DNA of 64,000 bases from Stramonita haemastoma (GCA_030674155.1 CM060318.1:74329590-74393589); one strand, 5' to 3'. Counted from the stretch's first letter, positions 21,052-31,510 are shown. A program made the numbers and translations. Notes: a model not told the origin generated them from the letters alone.

Positions 21052-21177
21052 TGTAGATGTCACTGCCGTTGGGGCAGTGGAGGCCCTGAGGACAGAGGTA
21101 GAGGGTGGGGTTGGGCACGGACTGACCGATGGGGCAGTAGTACCCTCCCCAGCACTGATCCACTGCCTCTGTCTGAC
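21050..21177 (-). CDS. e43, module exon whose donor is a (GT)n repeat
   Basis: The exon reads QTEAVDQCWGGYYCPIG, QSVPNPTLYLCPQG and LHCPNGSDIYK. Acceptor ggttgcag. The donor AAG|GTGTGTGTGT is the first unit of a long (GT)n tract, so the 5' splice site is made of microsatellite sequence. Phase 1 to 0, matching e44. Confidence 0.83.
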
Positions 21178-21235
21178 CTGCAACCAACAACACAGCATTC
21201 ACAGCAATGATTTGTTTGTCTATGACCTTTTGCAT

Positions 21236-21520
<285 letters not shown>

Positions 21521-21644
21521 GATGATGATGATGATGGGCAATGATCAAGTGAGAAGAAAAAATAAATTAAGATCAACCATTATCATCACTTCATAATACA
21601 TTCACATGTATGTACACAAAAGCAAACATATATCAACCAGGTGA

Positions 21645-21945
21645 TAAATGTAAAGGTAAAGGTGTCCCATAGCCTAGGCAGTCGTAGGGGAGCAAGGCAT
21701 CAGAGACCTCAGCTTCTCTAGGGGCCAGCATATTGAGGATGGCACCCATCTCCTCTCCCTCGCTGCTTTACCCTGCCTGACCCTAAAGAGGGCAGGTACC
21801 CATTTACAGCGGGGTGAACTAGGGTGGACTGTACTGAAGCCAAGGTGCACAAACTGTCACCATCCAACTGGTAAACACACTCAACGCCGTTTAACTTGAC
21901 TTGGGGAAAGCTAGTGGTCTGACCACTTAGCTATCCCGCCTCCAT
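21645..21945 (-). mobile_element. SINE family 2, full-length or nearly
   Basis: Minus-strand element with a tRNA-like head at the right end: gcgggatagctaagtggtca gaccactag, box A-like TAGCTAAGTGG. The body includes ccctaaagagggcaggtacc and the + strand tail side starts gtaaaggtaaaggtgtccca. Confidence 0.8.
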
Positions 21946-22040
21946 ATCAACCAGACAATCTGTAATTCAACCATCAGACAATACCACTAAAGCATGATAC
22001 ACACACACAAGCATGCACACATTGAGGCAGTGGCACTGAC

Positions 22041-22223
22041 CATGGTTGGGGCAGTAGAACCCCCCTGTGCAGTTGGTGCACTGGGCCTCCTCCTGCAGCC
22101 CTGTGGCGTTAGAGAAGGAGCCGGGGGGGCAGGGTGTGGGCTGGGCACTCCCCTCCAGGCAGTAGCTGCCCATCGTGCACAGCTGGTAGTTGGAGACGTC
22201 TGCTCCGCTTGGACAGTAGTAAC
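22041..22223 (-). CDS. e42, GCC2/GCC3-type modules
   Basis: The exon reads GYYCPSGADVSNYQLCTMG, SYCLEGSAQPTPCPPG, SFSNATGLQEEAQCTNC and GFYCPNHG. Acceptor tcttccag, donor ccatg|gtcagt, phase 1 to 1. Confidence 0.88.
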
Positions 22224-22640
22224 CTGGAAGAGTATCGCATAACTTCTGTTTACAGTATGAACTTATTAGAAACTTAATTGGGTAAAATTTCTAAACACAT
22301 ATATTAGATGGTAGTAAAACAAATAACCCATTGGCCACCATCTATTCAAGATTTAATCAATGATTGTAATGGGAATGTAACATCTGAAACTGTTAACATA
22401 AAGCAGAATTTACTGCACACACAGAAATCTGAAACAACTTTAACAGTCAGCTATAGATAAAATCTGTGAATTGAATTTTTAAAAGTATATGGTAAAAATT
22501 ACCCAAATATAAAGAATTACTGTGAGACTACTCAAAAGTGTGCACTGGCACCTGACTGAACAATCATGCAAACAAAAATACAACACAACAAATGACATTA
22601 TATTTAACTGTACACACACAAAACTTGCAAAAAGACACCA
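22224..22640. other. Intron e41/e42, first part, nothing recognised
   Basis: AT-rich intronic sequence before the tandem array. No supported feature. Confidence 0.55.
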
Positions 22641-22643
22641 CAC

Positions 22644-23186
22644 CTGAACGCACAACTAAAGAACTGTGTGACGTATACAGGACACAGCACTCCTGCACAA
22701 ACAACTAAAGAACTGTGTGATGTATACAGGACACAGCACTCCTGCACAAACAACTAAAGAACTGTGTGGTGTATACAGGACACAACACTCCTGCACAAAC
22801 AACTAAAGAACTGTGTGATGTATACAGGACACAGCACTCCTGCACAAACAACTAAAGAACTGTGTGATGTATACAGGACACAGCACTCCTGCACAAACAA
22901 CTAAAGAACTGTGTGATGTATACAGGACACAACACTCCTGCACAAACAACTAAAGAACTGTGTGATGTATACAGGACACAGCACTCCTGCACAAACAACT
23001 AAAGAACTGTGTGATGTATACAGGACACAGCACTCCTGCACAAACAACTAAAGAACTGTGTGATGTATACAGGACACAGCACTCCTGCACAAACAACTAA
23101 AGAACTGTGTGATGTATACAGGACACAGCACTCCTGCACAAACAACTAAAGAACTGTGTGGTGTATACAGGACACAGCCCTCCTCC
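22644..23186. repeat. 49-bp minisatellite next to the e41 donor
   Basis: Eleven nearly identical copies of gcacaaacaactaaagaact gtgtgatgtatacaggacac agcactcct, ending 15 bp from the donor. Unlike most arrays here it does not include the exon boundary. Confidence 0.97.
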
Positions 23187-23200
23187 TCACACTCTCTCAC

Positions 23201-23548
23201 CTGGCTGGCACTGGGGCCCTGGAGATGTCATGTTGTAGTAGGGACAGTAGCGACCCCCGGAGCACGGCAAGCATTCACTGACATTCTGCCGACCTGTCGT
23301 TGAACTGTAGGTACCCGGGGGACAGGACTGAGGTGAGACACTTCCCTCAGGGCAGTAGAAACCAGTGGGGCAGATGTCAGCCAGGGGGTCCTGTGAGGGG
23401 GTGGAGCTGTTGGCACCCAGGGTGCAGAAGTACCCGGCACTGCAGGGGCCGGTGGGCAGGCTGAGCCCTGACCTGTCGCAGTACTGGCCTCCTGGACACA
23501 GCTCACAGTCTGACTGCGCTGTGCGGTGCGTCTGGTTGCTGTAGGTCC
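23201..23548 (-). CDS. e41, long exon with GCC2/GCC3-type modules
   Basis: A 348-bp exon reading GTYSNQTHRTAQSDCELCPG, GQYCDRSGLSLPTGPCSAG, YFCTLGANSSTPSQDPLAD, GFYCPEGSVSPQSCPPG, NVSECLPCSGGRYCPYYNMT and QCQPG. Frame intact. Acceptor gcctgcag, donor gccag|gtgaga, phase 1 to 1. An 11-copy 49-bp tandem array lies about 15 bp beyond the donor. Confidence 0.91.
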
Positions 23549-24055
23549 CTGCAGGCACATAGAGAAACATGGGTAAACTGAGGCTATGCCTGACCAATTT
23601 GCTCGTCTTCAGTTAGATCTTTTTCTTCCAAACATAAGTAATGCTCAGGGTTATGATCTAGCTCACAGCCATGGTCATCACAGCAAATGAAGAGGGGTAT
23701 GACCTTACAGGGAAGGAAACTAAATCATAAATATACAGAATGAAAACCACTAATAGAGTAGAATCTATCTGTGAAAGATAGCATTAATCATAGCATGACA
23801 AAAACTATCTGTTTTTCTAAGTAACAGTGAAAAATTCTGTTAAAGAAAAAAGAAAAGAAAAAGAAAATAATAACTTATAAAGTAATGTTGCTTTACGGTC
23901 AAAGCATGCATGATAATAATACACATAAAATTCTCAGCACAGTACATGACTGAAACACTGTTTTCCTAACTTGCTGCTAAAGACAATGACTTCCTCTTCA
24001 CACACACAACAACAACACAACACAACCAAAGCACAACCCTCATCTCTGCTCTCAC
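23549..24055. other. Intron e40/e41, nothing recognised
   Basis: AT-rich sequence with an ACAACAACAC run near the e40 donor. No exon or known repeat seen. Confidence 0.6.
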
Positions 24056-24511
24056 CTGCAGGACAGGGGAACTGGTCACTCCTGGTGGTGTTTTCAGGGC
24101 AGTAGTAGCCCTCAGGGCAGGTGGAGTTGGTGAACAGCACCACAGGGGCCACAGTGTTGTCACAGAAGTAGCCAGCAGGGCAGCCTTTGCACTCTCCCTG
24201 GCCAAACTCGTCCTGGTAGGACCCTGAGGGGCATCGGGTGGGGTAGACACTGCCCTCAGGGCAGTAGTGGCCCTGTGTGCAGTTCAGGCTGACTGGAGAG
24301 GGGCTGTCCTGTCCTCCTGGGCAGTAGTAGCCTGTGGAGCAGGATCCATCAGGGAGGACATTTCCTGAGCCATCGCAGTAGGATCCAGGTGTGCAGGTGA
24401 GGCAGTGAGAGGGGTCGCTGTTACCTGTGCTGTTGAGGAAAGAGCCAGGAGGGCAGAGGGTGGGGGAGGAGCTGCCTCCTGGACAGTAGGCACCTTGTGG
24501 ACAGATGTCAC
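24056..24511 (-). CDS. e40, long exon with four or more GCC2/GCC3-type modules
   Basis: A 456-bp exon reading GDICPQGAYCPGGSSSPTLC, CLTCTPGSYCDGSGNVLPDG, GYYCPGGQDSPSPVSLNC, GHYCPEGSVYPTRCPSG, CKGCPAGYFCDNTVAPVVL and EGYYCPENTTRSDQFPCPAG. The frame is intact throughout, unlike e22. Acceptor gttgcag, donor tgcag|gtgaga, phase 1 to 1. Confidence 0.92.
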
Positions 24512-24837
24512 CTGCAACAGGAGGTAAGTTATATGTCAATGTCAGGACATACCTCAAAATAGGTGCTATGGGAGGAACAAGTTAACACTGAGAAAAGATT
24601 GTCTACGCATTCAAGAATACACAGTAAAAGATAAACAGATTGTTGTTACAAAACATAAAAATCTTTTGTTTAAATAAAGAAAGAAAATTTGTGTTACATA
24701 ACAATGATATACACTAGGGGCACAAATCAGAACAAAATCAGCACTAAATATTAACCCAAAACAAAACAAACAAAAAACCCTACACAAATTACCCGTAACA
24801 CCAAACGACAACACTGAACCATCACACCAACACTCTC

Positions 24838-25140
24838 CCCAAAAGTCTTTCGGATGAGACTGTAAACCGAGGCCCCATGTGCAAACGAATGCAGAACATC
24901 TTGCACACACATTAAATCCTGTTCCACTTTTCATAAGAGTAGGCCATTGTGTGCTGGTGGGAACAGACAACAAGATTGACAAAACTGCACACACACACAG
25001 GAACTGGATGAAAAAAAAAGCACATGAGTGCTTATTCCATTATCCTCGATATAAAAGAAATAAAATAAAAAATAAAATAAAACAAAATAATAAAATGAAA
25101 TAAAATAAAATAAAATAAAATAAAATAATAAATAAATAAA
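24838..25140 (+). mobile_element. SINE family 1, 5'-truncated, with a long A-rich tail
   Basis: Begins aaaagtctttcggatgagac, includes taaatcctgttccacttttc and aactggatgaaaaaaaaagc, ends attatcctcgatataaaag, then about 80 bp of AAATA repeats that run to the e39 donor. Confidence 0.88.
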
Positions 25141-25147
25141 CAATCAC

Positions 25148-25432
25148 CTGTGACATTGCCGTCAGTAGGGTTAGCAATGGAAGCCCCACCAGAGCAGAAG
25201 TATCCTGCCTGACAGAGCCCTGAGGAGCTGCTGAGGCCAGGGGCTGAGCAGAAGCTGCCCGGATCACACAGGGTGGGCTGGTAGGACCCTGCAGGGCAGT
25301 AGCTGCCTGCCTGACACTGGTTCCCCCCTACGCCGCTGGGCATGGCCGTGGTGGTGTTGCCGCTGCAGTAGTACCCAGCGTTGCAGTCCCCTGCTGGCTG
25401 TGTGAGGCCTGTCTGGTCGCAGTACTTGCCGC
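25148..25432 (-). CDS. e39, GCC2/GCC3-type modules
   Basis: The exon reads GKYCDQTGLTQPAGDCNAG, YYCSGNTTTAMPSGVGG, CQAGSYCPAGSYQPTLCDPG, SFCSAPGLSSSSGLCQAG and ends NPTDGNVTG. I chose the acceptor aatgacag at 25432 because it joins e38 in phase 1 to give CPCPGGKYC. An upstream acceptor at 25463 gives the wrong phase. Donor cacag|gtgatt. Confidence 0.86.
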
Positions 25433-25463
25433 CTGTCATTGCACAGAGTTTGCAGGTTGTAGT

Positions 25464-25790
25464 CTGAGTTTGAGGAGTATGTTTGTGTGGTATACACAGT
25501 CTCCTGTACGTTGTGGTAGAAAGTAATAGGACATTTTCTTTGCTTTTCTGATGTTTGTTTGTTGTTGTTTTTTTTAACAAATATGAAAGCAAGTAATTTT
25601 ATCATTCACAATTTGAATGCCAGACAATTAACAATTACCCTTTGGAATATTTCTAATTCAAGCACATCCATGAAAACAAAAACACAGGATTAGAAAAAAA
25701 AAAAGCATAATGTACCTATGTACAGAATGAAAAGGAGAATTTATCTAAGGATCTAGACTGACCAGAAAATGCACTCAGAAATGGTGTGCT
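25464..25790. other. Intron e38/e39, first part, nothing recognised
   Basis: AT-rich with no exon seen; the next feature is the ACTAC/ACGAC array. Confidence 0.55.
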
Positions 25791-25794
25791 CATA

Positions 25795-25920
25795 TCAAAA
25801 TACAATACTACACTACACTACACTACACTACACTATACTACATACACTGCACAACACAACACGACACGACACGACACGACACACGACACGACACGACACG
25901 ACATGACACTACACTACATA
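25795..25920. repeat. (ACTAC)n and (ACGAC)n pentanucleotide arrays
   Basis: About eight ACACT/ACTAC units followed by about twelve ACGAC units. A C19 run follows at 25980-25998. Confidence 0.95.
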
Positions 25921-26068
25921 GTGGCTAAAGAGTGGCTGCAGAGCTCTGTACTGATAAAAATACCAGCTCTCTCCATTTGCCCCCCCCCCCCCCCCCCCAC
26001 ACACACAACATATTCCCCCCATTCCAAATACAAGAAAACAAAAACAGACACAACAAAACGGTTATTAC

Positions 26069-26233
26069 CAGGGCAAGGCAGGCAGTCATCCAGCTTGGTG
26101 CGTTCCGTCAGATTGTTGTAGGTGCCTGTGGGACAGGGGTACTGGTTCCACCACTGGGTCCCCAGTGGACAGTAGTGACCCACCATGCAGGGGTAGTCAG
26201 TGTAGTTGGCTGTGGACACTGGGCAGTAGTAAC
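26069..26233 (-). CDS. e38, GCC2/GCC3-type module
   Basis: The exon reads GYYCPVSTANYTDYPCMVG, HYCPLGTQWWNQYPCPTG, TYNNLTERTKLDDCLPCPG. Acceptor ttgtgcag, donor cctg|gtaata, phase 1 to 1. It carries NYT and NLT glycosylation sequons. Confidence 0.88.
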
Positions 26234-26447
26234 CTGCACAATGCACACAGGTGTTAACACTGCGGTGGTGGATTTTCTGGTATGCATAGAATGTGTCCAC
26301 TGAAGCCAGCAGGCAGACTTTATGTGGATTTACAGGCACAGGGAAAGATTCAGGCACAATGTATCTCACCCAGTAAAGGAATGGGGAGAAGAGAGAAGAA
26401 GATGTGAACAGATGTGTTAAAAATGGACATTCTTAGATGCTTTCTAG

Positions 26448-26480
26448 ACTCACACACACACACCCACACACACACACCTG

Positions 26481-26522
<42 letters not shown>

Positions 26523-26524
26523 TA
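26448..26524. repeat. (CA)n microsatellite
   Basis: Imperfect CA tract with CGCGCG and ATAC interruptions, next to the SINE at 26540. Confidence 0.93.
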
Positions 26525-26539
26525 CATACACACACACCC

Positions 26540-26730
26540 ATGCGCAAACGCAAACAGAATATCTTGTGCACACGATAAATCCTGTTCCGCTTTTCATAAG
26601 AGTAGGCCATTGTGTGCTGGTGGGAACAGATGACATTTACAAAACTGCATACACACGGGGATTGAACATAAAAAAAACACAAGAGTGCTTATTCCATTAC
26701 CTCGATATAAAAGAATAAATAAATAAATAA
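26540..26730 (+). mobile_element. SINE family 1, 5'-truncated
   Basis: Reads tgcgcaaacgcaaacagaat, cgataaatcctgttccgctt, aacagatgacatttacaaaa, attgaacataaaaaaaacac and attacctcgatataaaag, ending in (AAAT)n. Confidence 0.88.
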
Positions 26731-26942
26731 ATCACACACACACACACACACACATACACACACACACGTTGTTCAAACTGAATTTTTCTGTCTTTGAGAA
26801 AATAAAGTATTGGAATTTGGAATTTGTGTGCACACACACATGCCTGCACACACACACTACACACACCTACACCCACACACACACAAACCTTCCCCCCCAC
26901 ACACACACACACCTACACACACACACACACACACCTACATAC

Positions 26943-27182
26943 CTTCAGGGCACTGTTTACAGGTGTCCAAGCCCTCCACATCAGCGTAGGTGCCATTGTC
27001 ACAGGGCACGGGGAGGTAGCTGGCGATGCCTCCGGGGCAGTAGTGGCCGGTGGGGCACACACCTCCCGTGCCCACCATGCGGTCGTCATAGCAGCTGACG
27101 TTGAAGGGTACACTCTGGTTGTTCAACCCTGGGTAGGGTCTGTCCACCCCAGAGAGGCACCAGTGTCCGGCAGAACAGTCCC
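26943..27182 (-). CDS. e37, GCC2/GCC3-type modules
   Basis: The exon reads DCSAGHWCLSGVDRPYPG, a spacer with NVSCYDDRM, then GTGGVCPTGHYCPGG and CKQCPEG. The GVDRPxPG...GVCPxGHYC layout recurs in e46. Acceptor accaacag, donor gaag|gtatgt, phase 1 to 1. CA arrays flank it in the intron. Confidence 0.87.
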
Positions 27183-27349
27183 CTGTTGGTCAACACTTTC
27201 TTGTTGGATCACATCATTTCTTTGCTGCTGTATTCGCAAACATGATAACCTAATACCTAATATCCCAGGTTTATAGCTCTTGCCCAAAAAACTTTTTAAA
27301 GTTATTGATGTAAGCTAATAAGAAAACCTGCATTAAAATGTTTTTATGC

Positions 27350-27548
27350 ACACATGCGTGCACACATGCATGCATGCATGCACGCACACGCACACACACA
27401 CACACACCTAAACATACACACACACACACACACACACAGAGTCACACACAAACACACACACACACAACGCACACACGCACACATACACATACAAACACCC
27501 CCCACCCCCACCTCTCTACTCACACACACACATCACACACACACGCAG

Positions 27549-27585
<37 letters not shown>

Positions 27586-27607
27586 ACCCCCCCACACACA
27601 CACATGC

Positions 27608-27679
<72 letters not shown>

Positions 27680-27722
27680 ACCCCCCCACACACACATAAC
27701 CCCCCCACACACACATATCCCC

Positions 27723-27753
<31 letters not shown>

Positions 27754-27810
27754 ATAACCCCCCCACACACACATATCCCCCCACACACACACACACCCAC
27801 ACATCACTGC
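27350..27810. repeat. CA microsatellite cluster with C runs
   Basis: CA tracts broken by C7-C8 blocks, including a C21 run at 27719-27739, in the e36/e37 intron. Confidence 0.95.
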
Positions 27811-27825
27811 TAGCAGCTAACTCAC

Positions 27826-28063
27826 CAGAGACAGCCTGAAGGTGTTCTCCATCACAGTATTTGCCAGCGCTGCAGGGTTTGCACTGGAAGTCACTGGACA
27901 GGCCAGTGACATCGCTGTAGGTGCCTCGGGGGCAGGACCTCCAGTCCAGGCCAGTGCCCTCAGGACAGAAGTAGCCAGCAGGACAGATGATGCTCAAGCC
28001 CGCCAGCTCACAGTAGTAACCCGCCGGGCAGTTGTAGCAGGAGATGGCGTGAGTGTGGTTCGC
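27826..28063 (-). CDS. e36, GCC2/GCC3-type modules
   Basis: The exon reads ANHTHAISCYNCPAGYYCE, ICPAGYFCPEGTGLDWRSC and CKPCSAGKYCDGEHLQAVSG. The EGTGxDWxxCPxGTYS motif recurs in e45 and e54, another module subtype. Acceptor ctgtgacag, donor ctctg|gtgagt, phase 0 to 1. Confidence 0.88.
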
Positions 28064-28139
28064 CTGTCACAGCATAAACACACAGAATCAAGTTTCATGA
28101 TTGTATGAGGTATGAACGAGGGAAAGACACAACAATATG

Positions 28140-28385
28140 ATGCATGCGCACACATGAAGTCATGGGTTTGAATCTTGGCTGCAGCACCTGGTGAAGTAAG
28201 GCTGGGGATTTTTACCGTCTCCCAGTCTACTCAAAATGCAGACCTGCCAGTGCTTTGATTTCCTTCATGTACATGAAGATGCAACAGATCAAGTATGCAA
28301 ATGAACTATCCTGTAATTTCTGTTACGTTCAGTGGGTTACAAAACCATATATATACCCAGCATGCATCATGTACAAAAAAAGAGA
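28140..28385 (+). mobile_element. tRNA-derived SINE, V-SINE-like
   Basis: Has a box B-like gggtttgaatcttggctgc, then ccgtctcccagtctactc, aaatgcagacctgccagtgc, and acccagcatgcatcatgtac. This layout resembles a SINE widespread in gastropods (recalled, not searched). The tRNA-like 5' end is partly degraded. Confidence 0.7.
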
Positions 28386-28539
28386 TGCTCCGAATCAAAA
28401 TATGTTGGATGAGGCCAGCAGGGAGGCAGACTTCCTGCAGAGTTACAAACACAGGAGGAGACAAGGCAGTACAACACCCCATCTGATAAGGGAACACAGA
28501 GGAGAAGAGGGGACAGAGAAGCAAGATGTCCACACTCAC

Positions 28540-28655
28540 ATGACTGTTGTTTCGGCAGGGCAAAGCTTGAGACACCCCCTCAGGACAGAAGTGACCAATA
28601 GGACAGAAGTTGGACGATGGCTCCTTGTAGACTGACCCATCCGGGCAAAAGTAGC
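28540..28655 (-). CDS. e35, GCC2/GCC3-type module
   Basis: The exon reads GYFCPDGSVYKEPSSNFCP and IGHFCPEGVSQALPCRNNSH. Acceptor gtacgcag, donor gtcat|gtgagt, phase 1 to 0. Confidence 0.86.
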
Positions 28656-28909
28656 CTGCGTACCAACAGAATTTATGGCCATATGTCAAAAGATAGCAGA
28701 ATTTATTTTTTTTTAATCAACATGCTTGAGACATCATTCAAGTGAAAATTGTTTCCATGTTTTCAATATGATGAGCAAAATTAAAGAAAACTCATCATGG
28801 TTTGTAATCAATTCTACTACTATATTACTGCAAGAAGAAATGGAAGAAGCAGTATTGATAATTGCATCTCATAAGAGATTCAGAATAAGAGACAGACAGA
28901 TAGACAGAA

Positions 28910-29110
28910 TGTATGAATGAATGAATAATCTTTATTTTCGAAGGGTAACAGAGTAAGCATTCAAGTACTTTTTTCAGACAGAGAGAAAGAGAGAGAGATA
29001 GAGAGAGAGAGAAAGAGACAGAGACACACAGAGACAGACAGACAGACAGACAGAAAGGCAGACAGACAGAGACAGCGACAGACATAGAGAGACACACACA
29101 CAGTTACACA
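28910..29110. repeat. (GAAT)n, (GA)n and (CAGA)n array
   Basis: A short tgaatgaatgaa run followed by GAGA and CAGACAGA units. Confidence 0.93.
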
Positions 29111-29239
29111 GAGAGACAGGCAGGGTAGAAATGCAGAGAGAGAAAAAGACAAGGGGGGAGGTAGAGGATTTCTGGAGCAAAACAACTGCACCACACAACA
29201 ACCAAAACAGAAGAAGAGGGCAGAGTCATGAGGACGTAC

Positions 29240-29353
29240 CTTCTCCACACAGTCCAGTGGGTGCAGTGAGGCCATCTGTCTCACAGTAATAACCACCAGG
29301 ACAGGCGTCACAGGCACTCTGGGCCACCAGGTTGCTCTGGTTCGAGTATGTTC
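29240..29353 (-). CDS. e34, GCC2/GCC3-type module
   Basis: The exon reads GTYSNQSNLVAQSACDACPG and GYYCETDGLTAPTGLCGEG. This is a near-ideal single module. Acceptor tgtacag, donor gaag|gtacgt, phase 1 to 1. It was found by codon phase and cysteine spacing. Confidence 0.86.
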
Positions 29354-29439
29354 CTGTACACAGTGAATGGGGACAGAGGAGGGGGGAGAGAGGGGGTCAT
29401 TATCACTTGATATTGAGAATCTTTTTTTTTTCATTTGTT

Positions 29440-29530
29440 TTGTAGTAGTATGAGGAGTAGAAGTAGGAGTAGGAGCAGTAGTAGTAGTAGAAGTTGTAGC
29501 TGTAGTAGTAGTAATAGTTGCAGTAGCAGC

Positions 29531-29574
<44 letters not shown>

Positions 29575-29578
29575 CAGT

Positions 29579-29653
<75 letters not shown>

Positions 29654-29655
29654 TC
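29440..29655. repeat. (TAG/CAG)n trinucleotide array
   Basis: Mixed GTA units with a central block of about 17 pure CAG units (29577-29635). Intronic, between e33 and e34. Confidence 0.96.
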
Positions 29656-29661
29656 ATTTTT

Positions 29662-30204
29662 GTTTTAATCTTTTCTTCTTTTTTTTGTCTACATAAATCA
29701 ACAAAGTAAAAAAGAAAATGGCCATGGCAAAATTGTCTTCTGATGCACATACTTCAGGTTATTTTAGCGACATGCAAACTATCAGACAACATACAAAATA
29801 CATGGACACATACAAGATATCCCTAAAACATGCAAAACATCCAGCAAATATATAAAATATCAACCAAACATAAAAAAGATTCTAACAACACACAAAATAT
29901 CCAGAAATATTTTTCTTCAGAAAGACAAGACCCTAAACAATGCCTCAGAATGAAGGGCCAGTTTTATGACCATTTGAATTCATACGTTATCTGAAACATA
30001 TGCTAGTAGGCTATGTATCAGTTTGTAATCTTATCCTTTAATATTTTTTCTTTATAAACTTTGATATTAATCATTTGTGGATTGATGCTTACATTATACT
30101 GGTCTATGTACATTATTTGAACATTAAAAAACACACAAAACAAAACAAAAAATGAAGGGCCAGTTTTCTGACACCTGTCCATTATTTCACAGCAGCATTC
30201 TCAC
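29662..30204. other. Intron e33/e34, remainder
   Basis: AT-rich. Irregular related words (acatacaaaata, acatgcaaaacatcc, acacacaaaatatcc) repeat at 29780-29910. The phrase aatgaagggccagttttatga occurs twice (29949 and 30150). No exon. Confidence 0.6.
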
Positions 30205-30360
30205 CTTTGGGACAGGGGAGGGGCACATCATTGGTCCCGTTGCAGAAATAGCCAGGGGGACAGGCGACCTGGGTGGCAAAGACTGAGGACTCTGGGCAGT
30301 AGTAGCCAGCCTGACAGGGTCCACTGGGTTCTGCCAGGTTCATGGACGCACAGTAGTACC
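30205..30360 (-). CDS. e33, GCC2/GCC3-type modules
   Basis: The exon reads GYYCASMNLAEPSGPCQAG, YYCPESSVFATQVACPPG and YFCNGTNDVPLPCPKG. Acceptor gctgcag, donor aaag|gtgaga, phase 1 to 1. Frame is clean and both junctions restore Gly codons. Confidence 0.88.
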
Positions 30361-30459
30361 CTGCAGCAAAGGTTAAAGATACACTCAGTCTCAAATCCAC
30401 CTAGTTTCACTTAATTAATATATCATCATTATTATTATTATTGTTTACACATTATCCCC

Positions 30460-30548
30460 AAAGTCAGAATGTGGCTACCTTACTGGTGGACAAACAGCCA
30501 AATCAGAGAATCTCACTGTTGGTGAACATCACTGCTCTGGCCCATGAA
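30460..30548 (+). repeat. Dispersed repeat family 4, copy
   Basis: Reads aatgtggctaccttactggt, ggacaaacagc, aatctcactgttggtgaaca and ctctggcccatg. Confidence 0.72.
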
Positions 30549-30559
30549 AAGAAAACAAC

Positions 30560-30790
30560 CCCAACCTGCTGTGCAGTTTTTTGTTGTTGTTTTGTCTGGG
30601 GTTTGGTTTTTTACCTGCTGTACAGTTGTTGGGTTTTTTTTGGGGGGGAGGGAGGGTTTGGGGGGGGGGGGGGTTACCTGCTGTACAGTTTTTTGTTATT
30701 GTTTTGTTTTTTTTTTTACCTGCTGTACAGTTTGTTTTATTGTTGTTTGTTTGGGTTTTGGTGGGGTTTTTTACCTGCTGTACAGTTGAG
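30560..30790 (-). repeat. Irregular tandem repeat spanning the e32 donor
   Basis: Five copies of ttacctgctgtacagtt at about 30565, 30613, 30675, 30717 and the true site 30771. On the minus strand each is AACTGTACAGCAG|GTAA, the exon end and donor of e32. Copies are separated by G/T-rich spacers of different length. Confidence 0.9.
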
Positions 30791-30953
30791 GCACTGAGTT
30801 ACAGCGGTCAGTTGAGTGGCATTGGAGAAAGTGCCCAGTGGACAGTCCTGTGGCTCTGAGGTCTGCTGAGGGCAGTAGTGGCCGGGTGGACATTCGTTGG
30901 CGTTAGCGTCCTGCTGGGGTGTGCCTGTCTTGGCACCTTGGCGACAGTAGAAC
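30775..30953 (-). CDS. e32, GCC2/GCC3-type module
   Basis: The exon reads FYCRQGAKTGTPQQDANANE, CPPGHYCPQQTSEPQDCPLG and QCLNCTAG. Acceptor ggtttcag, donor agcag|gtaaaa, phase 2 to 1. Its last 13 bases and donor are repeated about four more times downstream (30560-30774). Confidence 0.87.
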
Positions 30954-31031
30954 CTGAAACCAGGTCACAGCATCTCCCTTTATGATTTATCACTGACGGT
31001 TTCACAGCATGTCAAACAAAAACAAAAATAA

Positions 31032-31172
<141 letters not shown>

Positions 31173-31184
31173 GATCCACCTTAC

Positions 31185-31354
31185 CCAGCATTGCAGATCT
31201 TGGAGTAGTCAGTCTGTGCCTCCTGGTCACAGAAGTAGGCCTCCAGGGCAGGGCAGGCAGTCAGAGCTGGCCTGCAGCCCTGTGTAGTTGCTGTAGGACC
31301 CTGTGGGACAGCGGTACTCTGTGGAGTACTTGGTGCCTGCTGGGCAGTAGTGAC
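31185..31354 (-). CDS. e31, GCC2/GCC3-type module, one frame break
   Basis: The exon reads GHYCPAGTKYSTEYRCPTG and SYSNYTGLQASSDCLPCPG. It then has one extra base at 31238-31239 and continues as YFCDQEAQTDYSKICNAG. This is the only clear single-base gain; all other breaks are losses. Acceptor gtgtgcag, donor ctgg|gtaagg, phase 1 to 2 after correction. Confidence 0.82.
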
Positions 31355-31384
31355 CTGCACACACACACACACACACCACACACA

Positions 31385-31510
31385 TAGATTGTGTTACAGA
31401 TGACAAATTTGACAAAACTGTATACATACAGGGATTGGATGTAAAAAAAAAATCACATGAGTGCTTAATCTACTATCCTTCAAATAAAAGAATAAATAAG
31501 ATAAAAATAA
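31385..31510 (+). mobile_element. SINE family 1, 3' fragment
   Basis: Contains acagatgacaaatttgacaa, atacagggattggatgtaaa and ctatccttcaaataaaag with an AATAAATAAG tail. Confidence 0.8.

Noticed and set aside
22644..23186. Regularly spaced repeats that could be taken for a CRISPR array
   Set aside because: The units are directly tandem with no unique spacers, and the context is an animal gene.
25433..25463. Upstream acceptor for e39 at 25463
   Set aside because: It gives a phase 0 start, which does not fit the phase 1 end of e38, and breaks the CPGGKYC motif.
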